64,000 nt of DNA, taken from contig NC_059552.1 of the NCBI RefSeq assembly GCF_905220415.1, positions 3,859,001-3,923,000 of the forward strand. The letters are read 5' to 3'. The first letter of the stretch is position 1, and each line of letters opens with the position of its first letter. The translations under genes and the position numbers were made by a program. The notes beneath the pieces were generated by a model. The model saw only the letters and a list, made by a program, of their open reading frames with translations, was not told the origin of the DNA and did no database searches. This document shows positions 21,791-33,500 of this stretch, one piece after another. This stretch comes from Colias croceus. Lineage: Eukaryota > Arthropoda > Insecta > Lepidoptera > Pieridae.

Positions 21791-24700
21791 AATATGAGTT
21801 AACTTAATCACATATATGTTTATTTGAATACCTGCACATTTCTTAAGTGAGAATATCATAAAAGCATATGTTTTATTATAGACCGCTAAATACATATTAA
21901 AAAGCTTTTAAAACAAAAGAGAAAAACACAATATTATAGTACCTAGTTAATACGTTCAGTAAGCAACCTTTATTCTTTTAAACAGAAAGATTATTTAATG
22001 CAGATATAGTGCACATAACAAGAAAAGAACAAATGCTTAGAATTGTGGGACAATACCCCGAGTTACCTACTTATTGAAGGACTTGACCCCGTATAGTTTC
22101 TTTCACTTAGCAACTACTGGAAACATACATATTATATTATAATATGCATGTTTTATATCTGTAAATATATTATTAAGTAACCGTTTTAGTTACCACTTTT
22201 TGTTTAAGTATCAGGTGCATTGAATCATGCTCATATTGTGTATAATATACTAGGTGTGCCCCACGGTTTTACTCGCATTGCCCGGTTCCCAACTCTACGT
22301 TTCAACGTCACATTAATAAAACGGCTCAGCACCAATGTACAAAATTTCTAAGTACAAATGATTATATTTGTTGAAAAAATAGAAGAGAAACAAATATAAA
22401 GATCTTTATTATCTGTGCACTACTACACTTTATACGAGTATTTTAATGTGTAGAGCCGTAATTAACGAGCTTTACAATGTTAATTTCACTTCCAAACTTT
22501 ATACACCTTCTTATACTTTGTCATTAGTAAAATACGGCGTTGAGCAATAAAATTATCATAACAATAACAAAGTCATAACTGAAATAAGCGACAAAATACC
22601 TGACATACCGTTTACGAATTCTAAAGTTTCTGACGCTTCGAGTCAGACTCATACAAATGCTTAATTGGACGATTAAACTATTGTTCTATACCCTCCTAAA
22701 TCATGGGGGATAGCTCATAGAAGGGCTCCTTTAAGCTCGCCTTTCATACTGAATTTAATTTCATTTTCACCCCTCTCACAACGGTCTTTAAGAAAAGAAT
22801 GACCGAAAGACTTCGTAGACTTAAGGGATGCGACGATAAAGGTTTAATAAAAACGTATTTTTTTCGAGAGTAGGATTTTGCTGAGTCGCCAAGTATATTT
22901 TGATTTTTTATGACTTTGCATTGTTGTTCACAATTGAGCCTAAATTAAATTATTTTCTGGTGTAAGCGGGTTTAGTCACCTTTGCCTAATTAAGAAGTAA
23001 GAACAATTAATTAATTATTTAATATCTTTTATCGTGAGAATAAATAGCAATATCTATTTAACAAATATTCTTATTATCATATATAGAGAAGGTACCTTTA
23101 TAAAGATATCAAGAGGTGTTGTATTGATACATTCTATCGTTTATAATAAAGGCACATATTCAAATTATATTCACGCCATAGAGACAGTGATACTAAAATT
23201 TGATTAAGTCACTTCACACATACATCAAATAAGTCTAGGTAATTTCATGCTTTATGTATGCAGTCTGCTCTAGTGAATTCAAACTTTCCAACAAAATTCA
23301 TATGATATTCATACCATTCGTTGTTCCCTTGCAACTGAATCAAATAAATGTATGCTATGTTGACATAAAAAGTTTTAGTAGTAGGTACTGTAAGTTATAG
23401 TTAGTTTTTTGTTCCTAATGTTACATTATTAGGTTAATTGCAATGAAAAGTTAACATTTTAAAGTAGTATCGATAAAATATTTATAGAAACGATTGAGTA
23501 CGCTATTTAATTAAAAATAAGAGTTCAAAAACAATTACATTTTGCGTATCTTATTCTTTTCAATAAGTCGACACTAATGTCTTCTAACCGCTAACTTACC
23601 GTACATAAAACATAGCTATTGAAACATAGAAAAAACTAGATATATTCGACAGAAAATAGAACACATTCTATTCATAAAAATGTTCTTCAAAAATGTTCGC
23701 TATTCAACACGTGGTTTCAATATTACGTCGACTTTTCGTGGCTGAAAGCAGAAAAATGAAAATAACAGATGAAAGAGTTTTCATCAATCACTGTAGTATT
23801 TTTCAAACAAATTTTAGAGTACTTTATCACAATAGAAGCGTTCGGAACTGACAATGGAACGCATTACCAGCTAGTTTTTCAACAACAATGAAGAGAAATT
23901 ATTGTCACTAAGCGTATCAATTCAGAGACTATTAATTATTACTTAATTGTAAACTTTAATACACTTTGTGGTCTTTTGTTTTTGTATCATAAGAAAAGCA
24001 AATACTTCATTTTTATTCCTTTCGAATCACAGTTCTATATTTACGAAATTTTGTACGCAGTTTAAACATAAGTGTAGCCTATCATAGACCACTGTTTATA
24101 GACCACAAATTATCCGAAAAAAGAAATGCATAGAGTTTTATAAAAACAAACAACATAATTATTGTCGGTCCAAAATAACATAATTATTAAAGCATAGGAC
24201 TACGTACTACAAGGTATGTAATATCTCTAGTTACAGGTAATCGGTATTTCTATAATCAAATTCCTTCTTACTTAATATAGTTACATGAATGTCTTACAAA
24301 TCATTAATTAGTTCATAATGAGCTTTATTTAATCTCAATTGAAAAATAAGAAACTTTCTGAGAGTTATTTATAAACTATTTATAGAAACTTGTGTATAAA
24401 CAATGATGTCAAATTATAAATAGATTCCTAAAAGCCTTATTTACATTGCATCATAAACCATTACACACTGCTAAAATCAAACACTAATATGTATTCAAAC
24501 AGCATATATTATATATCTTAATCTAAGCAAGCCTGGGTAATATTTCAATGAGTAGGTAGGTATCTTTATTTTAATATGGTAGTATCGAGTAGGTAGAGAT
24601 CGCTACCTTTAAGACCATATTTTGTACAGTTCTTTGTTGGTCTTCTATCTACATATGTTGTATGTGCATATTGTGTTTGTGTGTGCAATAAAGCACATCT

Positions 24701-25477
24701 ACTTCAACAGTCTAAATTAATATGTTAAAATCCCATTTAAAATCAATCAGTTCCACCCACCAAGTAATCTTCGTATGTGCTAACAAAGTCGTGTTCGTTA
24801 GTACGAGCTGGGAGCAATCTTAGCGAAGGCGAGACTAATCCAATCGAACACAATAAGATCGAATTGCTCAGAGCCAACATCGCACGTTATTGCCACTAAA
24901 TCTTTCACTCGGAATTCGTAGGCTCCCAGAAAACACCCCGTGGCTATTGCTTAAGGCTTTTTAGGCGAAAAGTATACAATATTACGCTCACTGATGCATG
25001 TAACGTGGGATTGAATAAGTTTTTCTATTTGGCTCTTCTTATGCTGCTGAGATTTTGATGGGTGATGGAAATATGCCTGAGGATGTTTGAATTATTTTTA
25101 GTTTCTTTAAAATAGCGTTATTTTATAACTGTCTTATTTATTAAACTTATCTCTTAAACATGTTTCATCAAAGAATTGGATTGCGATTATTATCTATATG
25201 ATGTATGATTATTTTGATAAAATTATTAAGCGTACAAAGTAGATACCTTAATAAAATCGGCACGTGTAAAATACCTCATAATTAAACACAACTTATCGGA
25301 TATCTCTTACTTCTATAATCTTTATATTTATATTGAAACAACAGATGTTCTTCGAACAATAGATTAATAAAAATAGTACCTACATTTCTTATCATTCGAT
25401 TGTAATTTTATTAGCAAGTGATATTATCTTTAAAGATAGTATTCTAAACAAGTGATAACTGCAGCTGCGTTACAAAC
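21791..25477. other. AT-rich non-coding stretch with repeat scraps
   Basis: No gene seen. 22248-22295 (TACTAGGTGTGCCCCACGG, then CTCGCATTGCCCGG) looks like the opening of another RTE-type fragment. About 24625-24710 ends in TGTGTGCAATAAAGCACAT, like a retroelement 3' end with AATAAA. 24780-24960 is more GC-rich than its surroundings but unrecognised. Confidence 0.45.
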
Positions 25478-25719
25478 AACCGACTTCAAACTTGCACTTG
25501 CAACATTAACAAATCTAGACAAAAATGCTCATAAAATAAAAACTACTGGGCCTATCCGATTAAATTTTTTATGGGACCAATTCGACACCATCCCGCATCG
25601 AACAAAAAAAGAATCACATAAATCGGTTCAGAAACCTCGGAGTAATCGGTGTACATACATAAAAAAAACAAACATACCGGCCGAATTGATAACCTCCTCC
25701 TTTTTTTTTGAAGTCGGTT
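25478..25719. mobile_element. Short TIR element with GAAGTCGGTT ends
   Basis: AACCGACTTCAAA at 25478-25490 and TTTGAAGTCGGTT at 25707-25719 are exact 13-bp terminal inverted repeats of a 242-bp unit. The inner segment (CAGAAACCTCGGAGTAATCG and ACATACCGGCCGAATTGATA) is familiar from many lepidopteran genomes, where units ending in GAAGTCGGTT are very abundant. The open frames across it on both strands are incidental. I do not see a clear target duplication, so the superfamily is left open. Confidence 0.65.
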
Positions 25720-27030
25720 AAAAATCGCACAGGGATTCCCATCGCGCATCATACCTTATCTTATCTTATTTATATCTTTATTCACGCGAACCCAAGATAT
25801 TGAGATTGTCCCAAATCAGAAACATTTTACTGTAACATTTCCCAATCGATGCTTTCAGGCCGGAGGCAGAACAACAAATATTTATCGTATTGAACCTTCG
25901 TTCTTATTGCGGTGTTAACAAATAGAAGCTGTTTGTCCAGCAAACAGTGCGCTTGGACGGGAGATTTTTTATGAGATAATTGTTAGAATTTCAGAGCATT
26001 CAATGTTATTTATCTTGAGTCGAATTAATCGGAACAGGGCTACAAGTTACGCTTATGTTGTAATTAAAAATGTAAATTGTAACATTTAAACTTGCCACTT
26101 TCATGTTTTTGTAAGTCATTTATTTTGACGGAAGCGGATGCCTAATAGTGGAATTATTGTTAGATAGTTTTAAGTATGTATATTTAAATTTTCTACATTG
26201 ATCCCATAAAGTTGGATATTCTATGCTATCTTCTAAACAAAAAGAGAGCTTCCGCATCAACATCTCGATTACCAAAGCCAAAACGTAATTCCTATTCCTA
26301 AAAAACTGGTCAAGCGAAGATACGAAACTCATGTAAATATACAAACGTCAAAGTTCTGAACATCTTAGCCCCTCATTGACGGGCGGGAGTCAAAATAAAT
26401 TCGCACCCGCAATCATTCAGAACACGTACCATCTCATATTGGATTTTGTAGGCGGACGCCCGTCATACGTTCCCTTCCTGTCAGGATGCGAAAATGAAAA
26501 CCTGTATCATATTTTCTAATACACGCAAAACGCAGCCTTATATCTAAGAAAGAGAGTACGACAATAGCCTGGCACCAATTTCTTGTCAACTTGATAACAT
26601 GGGAATGTCGAATTACTTTAGAATACTTAGTTAATGGATTTTTTTTAAATTACAAAGCGAGCGAAGTTTGTACTGCATATTTTTTCAATACCTATGTAAA
26701 AGTTTCATATTATGTTTACGCAAAGTTAATACGGTATCTAGAAAGTGTAAATAGTTTTAACTTGAAATAAAACAATCATAGTAAAAATTAGTTCATGCAC
26801 TATTGCGATATTATTGGAACTACTTGATGATTCACACCTAACGACTACAAAAGTTTGAATATAATAAAGTTCTGGAAATATATCTTCTATGGAGGCTAAT
26901 GTATTCTAATTAAAATTATTCTTAATCGCAGTAAAATAAGTAATAAAGAATTCTTCGTATTCTTTATTGAATTTAACCATAAAACTGTTTGTCATCATTT
27001 ATGTTATTGTCGGCGTATTGGAATAAAATC

Positions 27031-27074
27031 CACGTGTCTCAAGCGCTGACTCACCCAGCATCCTGACTCAGGAT
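27031..27074. promoter_or_regulatory. E-box plus two AP-1-like sites
   Basis: CACGTG at 27031-27036 is followed by GCTGACTCA (TGACTCA at 27047-27053) and CTGACTCAGG (TGACTCA at 27064-27070). The second site sits in the small palindrome ATCCTGACTCAGGAT. Two exact AP-1/Maf-type cores within 25 bp is unusual in AT-rich DNA, but no promoter or gene is visible nearby. Confidence 0.25.
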
Positions 27075-27280
27075 GACATCAATGAATTCACCCCAAAACA
27101 AATCGACATATTATCCTCTCTTGTCGAATTCGATATCATACAAATTTATACTTTATTCGCATAATGGAAGTTGCTATTTATTTGGGACGAAGGTACTAGT
27201 TAACGAAGTACAATTTGAGGTAATGCTATGTTAATTTAGAGTAAATTAGTTTAAGGGTAAGAAAGTTGTGTATTATAATG

Positions 27281-27336
27281 GTAATTAATATAAGCTTTAG
27301 CTTTAGCAAACTTATGCTAAAGCTCATATTAATTAC
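27281..27336. repeat. 21-bp inverted repeat, one mismatch, 14-nt loop
   Basis: Left arm 27281-27301 begins GTAATTAATATAAGCTTT; right arm 27316-27336 is its reverse complement except for one T/C difference. Flanks show no duplication. Confidence 0.85.
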
Positions 27337-27461
27337 CTGCGCATGAAATATATATTAAATTATCTAATTAATTACTTGAAACGATATTTGTAGATGAATC
27401 TAATTCATCGTATATCATAAAATGTGACAAAATCACACTTTCTCACTTTGTTTTTTAATCA

Positions 27462-27556
27462 AGAATAGGACCATTATGGAAGTTGGCTTAAGTTTAAGTG
27501 AGGCTCACGCCAAGTTTCAATATGATTTCTTGCTAACTTTGGTCCATTATTCTTGA
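27462..27556. repeat. Imperfect about 95-nt hairpin
   Basis: TCAAGAATAGGACCA near 27462 pairs with TGGTCCATTATTCTTGA ending near 27556, with a two-base bulge. Further inside, AAGTTGGC pairs with GCTAACTT after a six-base bulge. Size and bulges resemble a pri-miRNA stem, but no small-RNA data or conservation can be seen from sequence alone; a decayed foldback element is equally likely. Confidence 0.35.
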
Positions 27557-28261
27557 AGAGCTTTAGGCCCCTGCATCTTGAGTGTTGAGTGTTTCACAGA
27601 AGCTTTATTTCATAGCAATTAATTGAATTAAATATATTCATAGGTCTATCCAATGGCCGCCGGCTTTGTCAAAATAGCGAGAGGGCATTTTAAACTCAAT
27701 CAATGGAAAATCAAAACGCGGAAAATGTGAGGGTCTCAAACGGAGGGTTAAATTCGTGTTATCGATTCGTTTTTATGATTTCTGCTGACGGTACGTTCCT
27801 TTAACAGACAGACTGACGACTTTCACATGCCTCGTTGCGTTTCTCATATACGCATTCGTTGACACGGGAATCCACTGGAATTTTTATGTTCACGACTACG
27901 AAGCATTTTTAGCTTAAGCTTTAATGTAGATTTAATCCATTTTATATGAAAACGTATACAATTTTTTGATGATAATACATTTTAAGCTTAAAATCATATA
28001 AAAAAACTTTTGTTTAAAATTTAAATTTGGATCATTTTTGTAATTACTTTTAGGTGCTGTATAAAATGTTATTATTCACTTAATTCACGACTAATCCTGT
28101 ATTTCATCATATATTTTTTTTTAAATATATAGAGACATCTCCTTCGAGATAAAAGCAGCGCTAATCCCATTCTTTACCTAATAGATTAACCGAGCTTAAA
28201 ACCGTAATCTGCTTAGTATAGCAAGCATGCGTTATGCAGCGTTCCAACGTAATTAGGCCTG

Positions 28262-28582
28262 ATGGGCGTAATCAAAAGAAGTGCTGTCTTCAGAGCCAAG
28301 AACAAAACGCTGCCGTCTATTTTCAGTACACAGTCCACTACTATAAGCCACTCACCACAGACAATAGCAGATGACATGCTCGTCAACCCACAATCAGGCC
28401 GCTACGCCAAACAGAGCAGCTTAAAAAAGAAATCCAGCGACAAATCGCACAACTCATCCGGCGACGAGTTGCCCGACTGCATTAGAACAACTGAAAGCAT
28501 AAACAAGTTTCGCTATCTGTCCCCGATACTCATTATTAGAGTATTTTTTCGCATGCTCACCCTTGATAAATTCCTGCTATAG
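28262..28582 (+). CDS. Unrecognised 106-codon open frame, possible exon
   Basis: The frame starts with ATG at 28262, eleven bases after an in-frame TAA at 28250-28252, and runs to a stop at 28580-28582. Its first two-thirds are polar and basic, rich in Ser/Lys/Gln (including KQSSLKKKSSDKSHNSSGDE), and the DNA is clearly richer in GC than either flank with many C/G third positions, as in a coding exon. The last about 30 codons turn AT-rich and hydrophobic, suggesting the coding part, if real, ends or splices near 28490. A candidate acceptor CTATTTTCAG lies at about 28316. I recognise no domain; it could be chance. Confidence 0.25.
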   Translation: MGVIKRSAVFRAKNKTLPSIFSTQSTTISHSPQTIADDMLVNPQSGRYAKQSSLKKKSSDKSHNSSGDELPDCIRTTESINKFRYLSPILIIRVFFRMLTLDKFLL

Positions 28583-30191
28583 GGGAGATATATAGAAGAT
28601 AACAGCCACATTATCGAAATACCGATGTCCTCGTATTAAACCGGGAAAACTGAGAGTTAAATGGCGATTTATTATCTTAGGGGATCGCTACCTTGAAGCG
28701 GCTTATTTGAATATTCGTTCCAAGTGTAAAATCCATAGAGCCTTTAATACTTTTACAAGCATTTATTTCGATGTAACGAGAGTAATTTTATTCTTACCAA
28801 AATTGTTTCTTAAGTGGTATACACTATACCTACAATGGCCTATTACGAAAAAATCTCTCATGTATCAAATAGATGATCTCAGTAACGTTCAATAACAAGG
28901 TAAGTGCCCGCGTCTAACCCGTAAATTATGATGCCATTAAATAAACATATTGCGTACCGTGAATTCCTCATAAAACCAACATATTGGGCTACTGTTTAGT
29001 TCCCATATAACCATTACTGGTCCCGATGCCGATATTTCTTTCGGCGTCTTTATTGAAATTCTGCGCTCGTGACAAAGTTTCCGATCACTTGGGCGTCTTC
29101 CCGAGCTCTTCTGAATGACTCTTTGTGGATTTAATCTGATTTTTTTGACTCATCACATCGATTCTGCCGTGAATACTGATTAGATTTCACGCGAAATGGA
29201 ATGTTCCGATGTGTTGGCAAGTATTTGATTTTTTATAATAATATCTAATATCTTTATTACCAACATGTGTATGGAAATAGCCATTAGGTACTAAAATATG
29301 ATTCATTCTTGTGGAAAAATGTTTATCAATAATATTATAATCAGCGTTTTTCTAATATTCATAACAATTAAAGTACCTACAACAAACAAAACATGTTCCT
29401 CATAGTATCTAGGTACATAAAAGAAAACTTTTTACAACTTTATTGTAACTACAACACGACCAGAGATTTATGCATCTTTAATATCAGGATCATGAATATA
29501 AAAGCCGAACCCGACCTTTCCATTTTTAAGCGACAGAAAGGCTATTATGTTCCGATATTAGACCCTTATTAGGTAAGTTTTCAAACATGCGTGTACGAGC
29601 AAGGGCATAGTCAATACCCATAGCAATTGTACAACTCCCATGACGGAGGGACAGCCTCAAAGACCCCTTGATATTGAAATTCTTAAGTGTTAAAATACGT
29701 ACTGTTCCAAGAATTCAAACGTGCTTCTAGGGTCTTTTGTCTTTAGTATGTGACGGTTTTAATCAATGTTGGTATGTGTGTTTTTAATGTTAGTTTATGT
29801 GTTAAAGAAGAAATAAAAGAGGAACACTTTTGAATGTTCGTTACTTATTTTATGATAGATGCACTCTGAGAAGATTTCCCTATTTCAAAACTTCCAAAAA
29901 AGTCAACGAAATCAAATAATCTGTATCCAAGCACGTTTCGTCTCTTACAAGTTAAGTAATTAAAAAGTCGAGAATAAATCCGAAATTCCTCATCGCCCTT
30001 TCAAGTTGTACGATAAAAGTGGGCTGTTAATTGGATATTTTATAATTCGCCAATAAACGGGTCAGCGGAGCTTTCGGTTCAATGAGCTAGCTAAATTATA
30101 TGGGCATATTAATTAGTGCAGTTCCTAATGCATCGTTCCTGTATTTGAAGGCTATATCTGGCACGGTAGGTATATCAATTTGGATGTTAAC
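28583..30191. other. AT-rich non-coding stretch
   Basis: Nothing recognised. The open frame 28707-28895 has no known motif. Confidence 0.5.
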
Positions 30192-30579
30192 TTAAATTGA
30201 TACTGGTATTTTCTAGGGTTTGATTTTACGCGAGTATTATACATTTAGAAATTAAAGACTTTTAAACGGATTTTAAACGCGATTTAATCATTATATTATT
30301 TTCCCGACGTTTCGAACACTTTACAGCGAGCGATAAGACTAGAAGACACGATCAGCCAATACTGCCAACATCCGGAAAAATACTCCACATCCAACTACGG
30401 AGGAATAGGTGGAGGTAGTTTACAAATAACAATTTGTGAATGACCGTCAAGACGTACAACATCTCAGTCTCCCCGTGACCACGCTCGCTGTAAAGTGTTC
30501 GAAACGTCGGGAAAATAATATAATGATTAAATCGCGTTTAAAATCCGTTAAAAAGTCTTTAATTTTTAAATTGATACTG
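30192..30579. mobile_element. Foldback element with 84-bp arms and 14-bp flanking direct repeat
   Basis: Arms 30249-30332 and 30482-30565 are nearly perfect reverse complements containing CCCGACGTTTCGAACACTTT, around a 149-bp core with CCACCTATTCCTCCGTAG (on the minus strand). The 14-mer TTAAATTGATACTG occurs at 30192-30205 and again immediately after the right arm at 30566-30579, so the inserted unit may be 30206-30565. The arm sequence resembles a repeat I recall as widespread in Lepidoptera. It has no coding capacity. The 14-bp duplication is too long for most cut-and-paste transposons, so the mechanism is open. Confidence 0.65.
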
Positions 30580-33500
30580 TAAATTTCGTTCATGTATCAT
30601 ATAAATCATGTACAAAACCTTGTATTAAATTGATTTTATTTCTAAAAAATTATGCATGCCTTAGATGCATGCATTGTTTATTATGATCGCTGTATTATCA
30701 ATTAAGTTTTTACTTGATTGATTTTTATTGCTAAATACCTGTTCTTTTTTTCTTAATCCTAACTCACAAACTCAATTTAAATATGTTAAAGGCGGGCAAA
30801 TATTTTGTTATCCATTAATTATTCGTACAAATCCACATATTATATCAACCCATAACTCCATATTATTTTAATCCACTTCCAATATAATTTAACGCAAGTA
30901 CTATAATATAATTTGATTTACGTTTGTCGTATACAAAGGACATGCTAACGAGTTTGTTAGGAATTCCACAAACCATGAGCAAGTTTGCTGTTAGCGTAAC
31001 GAACCATTCCGAATTTTGGTGTAAGCTTACAACTCACAAAGCATGTATTTTAAAGGGTTTTCACTGTCAATGACAGCTCTGAAAATTAAAATGCAGTTTT
31101 TCTTATAATTTCGACTGAACCATTTCACGAAAAATTTAAATTTAAATTCTTACCTAGGAATAATGTCGAGATTAAGTTTATTTTGAATTTTGATTGTAGT
31201 CAAAAATAAATATTAGTTTTAAAAGCGATAAAACTGGCATAGAAGTTTGTCACGTAATTGTTAAGCTAGACTATCCAGTCAAGAGTGGTTCAAAGTTAGT
31301 TTTAATACCACGGTGACTTCATGTCGACATTACAAAAGTTTCCAATTCCTACTCAAATCTCTATAAGAACTAGAGATACTTTTCAATAACTTTTTCATGT
31401 AACTACCGAAAAAGTTATTGAAAAGTATCTCTACACTACTACAGACTATGAAGACATATTAGGACACAAATGATAATACTGCGAAAACATAATATTTCAA
31501 GAAACATATTGTCATTTTACCCTTGAAATGAGACAATTTGTGTTCTAGAAACTCTGCCAAATTATACCGCAGGCGCTTACATAAATACATCTTAATGTAT
31601 CCAACTTCTTTGACCATAACAACATGAACTTTTCATCTTATTTTCCCTGCATATTATTTTGAAATTATTAAATATAATATCAATAAAAAATAATACAAAT
31701 TTAGTTCTTTTTATGAAATACATTGGGCCATAGGCATATTATTAATGCATTTAACAAATTTTATGTCATTAAAAAACGTTCGTTCAACGCATCTGAAGTC
31801 ATGATAATGAACTAGTATTACATAATATTGCTACACACGTCATCTAGTCTGATACTAAGCAAAGCTCGTACTATACATACAAGCCAACTGGTAAACATAT
31901 TAGAGGTATTCGAGATAAACAACGAACAAGTAACACAATATTATATTCACCAGCATGAATAGAGATTAGAGAGACGGTATGGTATATTTTATATTAAAAA
32001 ATGTGTGCGTGTACTGTACACACGTAAGAAGTGAAACTTCTTTATGACCTTATTTTTCAAAAAATAATTTACTATATGCAACTTTACAAAAATACGTCGA
32101 ATCACGCGTGGCAGGGATAAGAAAAAGATGGCGCGTAACGGAAAAATGTCACGCGTAACAAAAAAATGTTACTCTAAATTTTTTTCCAACCCCGATAAAG
32201 TAGTTTCACTTCAAAAACCTTTTCATAGTAAAATTTCGAATTGTAGACAAAACAAACATACAAGTAAAACTTCAATTCAAGGTTTGCACTAACGAACTCG
32301 GATCTTGTGCATGTCAAAAGTTTACATATGCAAATTACGCGACCCTTTACATTTTGTTACATCTTACCTTTCCCGAAATTTAGTAGAAACGTTTTTGTTC
32401 AGTGAATAGAAGCAGGTGCAAGTGTTTTATATTTACCTGGAACAAAAATATAATTAATTTACAAATGCATTAAGGATTTTAATCAATAAATTATATATCA
32501 CATATTTATACATTTCGACTTTATTTTGACCGATTTTCAATGTATAATTTGAACCACAAAAGCTTCATTTTAGGAAATGGATAATTGCATGTAATAATTG
32601 CTACTTCATTTCGGCACTTTTGAGTTATAAGATAACACAATTATAATATTACTCTTCTAACATTTATAATTTTGAGATAATTAATAAAAACTTATTTCAA
32701 AGCTTAAATTTATAGTACGTAAACCGTATAAGATGTCAGGGTCAGGACAAATTCGCAAGGAGCTTAAATTAACGTCGACTTCATCCGACAGTAGAAATTA
32801 GAGTTGCCATTCATGAAAACCCTTAAAACGCGATCCAGTATCGTACCCTTGGGAAATTATGGACTTAGCACCTGACAAGGCCGAAATTTTAATGTTTAAG
32901 TCACCCCACGCTTACGAATAAATTAACACGTTTTGTTCGCATACGAATTACGTCTGTAAAATGAAAGTATTTTTTTTTATATCCAGTTATTAAAGATTAA
33001 CTTATTTCCTGGTTTGTTTATGATAGATAAATTATCCATATATAAGCATTAGCAAATAAAACCAATATAAACTTAATAAGAAATACTGAAAGAATTTTGA
33101 AAAACAATTATTTTCCTACCAAGAAATTTTTCCGTTTCAATTCCTTTATAAAATGAAATCCTTTTCACATTTAAACACAATTTCTATTAGAATACTGTTT
33201 CACATTCGGTTTGTTGAACATCATTGATTACAGAATGAAGGGTTAATTTTATTACCTACGTTTTAATCCAACGGATTTGTGGAGCTCTGTAATCAGAGAA
33301 AATTTTTGTTATGCGCAGTTGAAGCTCACATCTTCACAGGAAATTATTACAAGAAGTTAATCTAGTTGATGCTTACGACTTAACTTCTTAGACCGAGCAG
33401 GATAATTTTCTGGGTAAATGAAGCGATGAATATGAAGTTGCCCGCAAATGACCGTTTCCGCGTCCCGGTTCTTAATAACTACGATAATAATTATAAGTCA

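Larger units (their letters stand above)
25720..28261. other. AT-rich non-coding stretch with regulatory-looking motifs and hairpins
   Basis: No gene seen. Contains the E-box/AP-1 cluster (27031-27074), a near-perfect hairpin (27281) and an imperfect long hairpin (27462), each listed separately. Confidence 0.5.
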
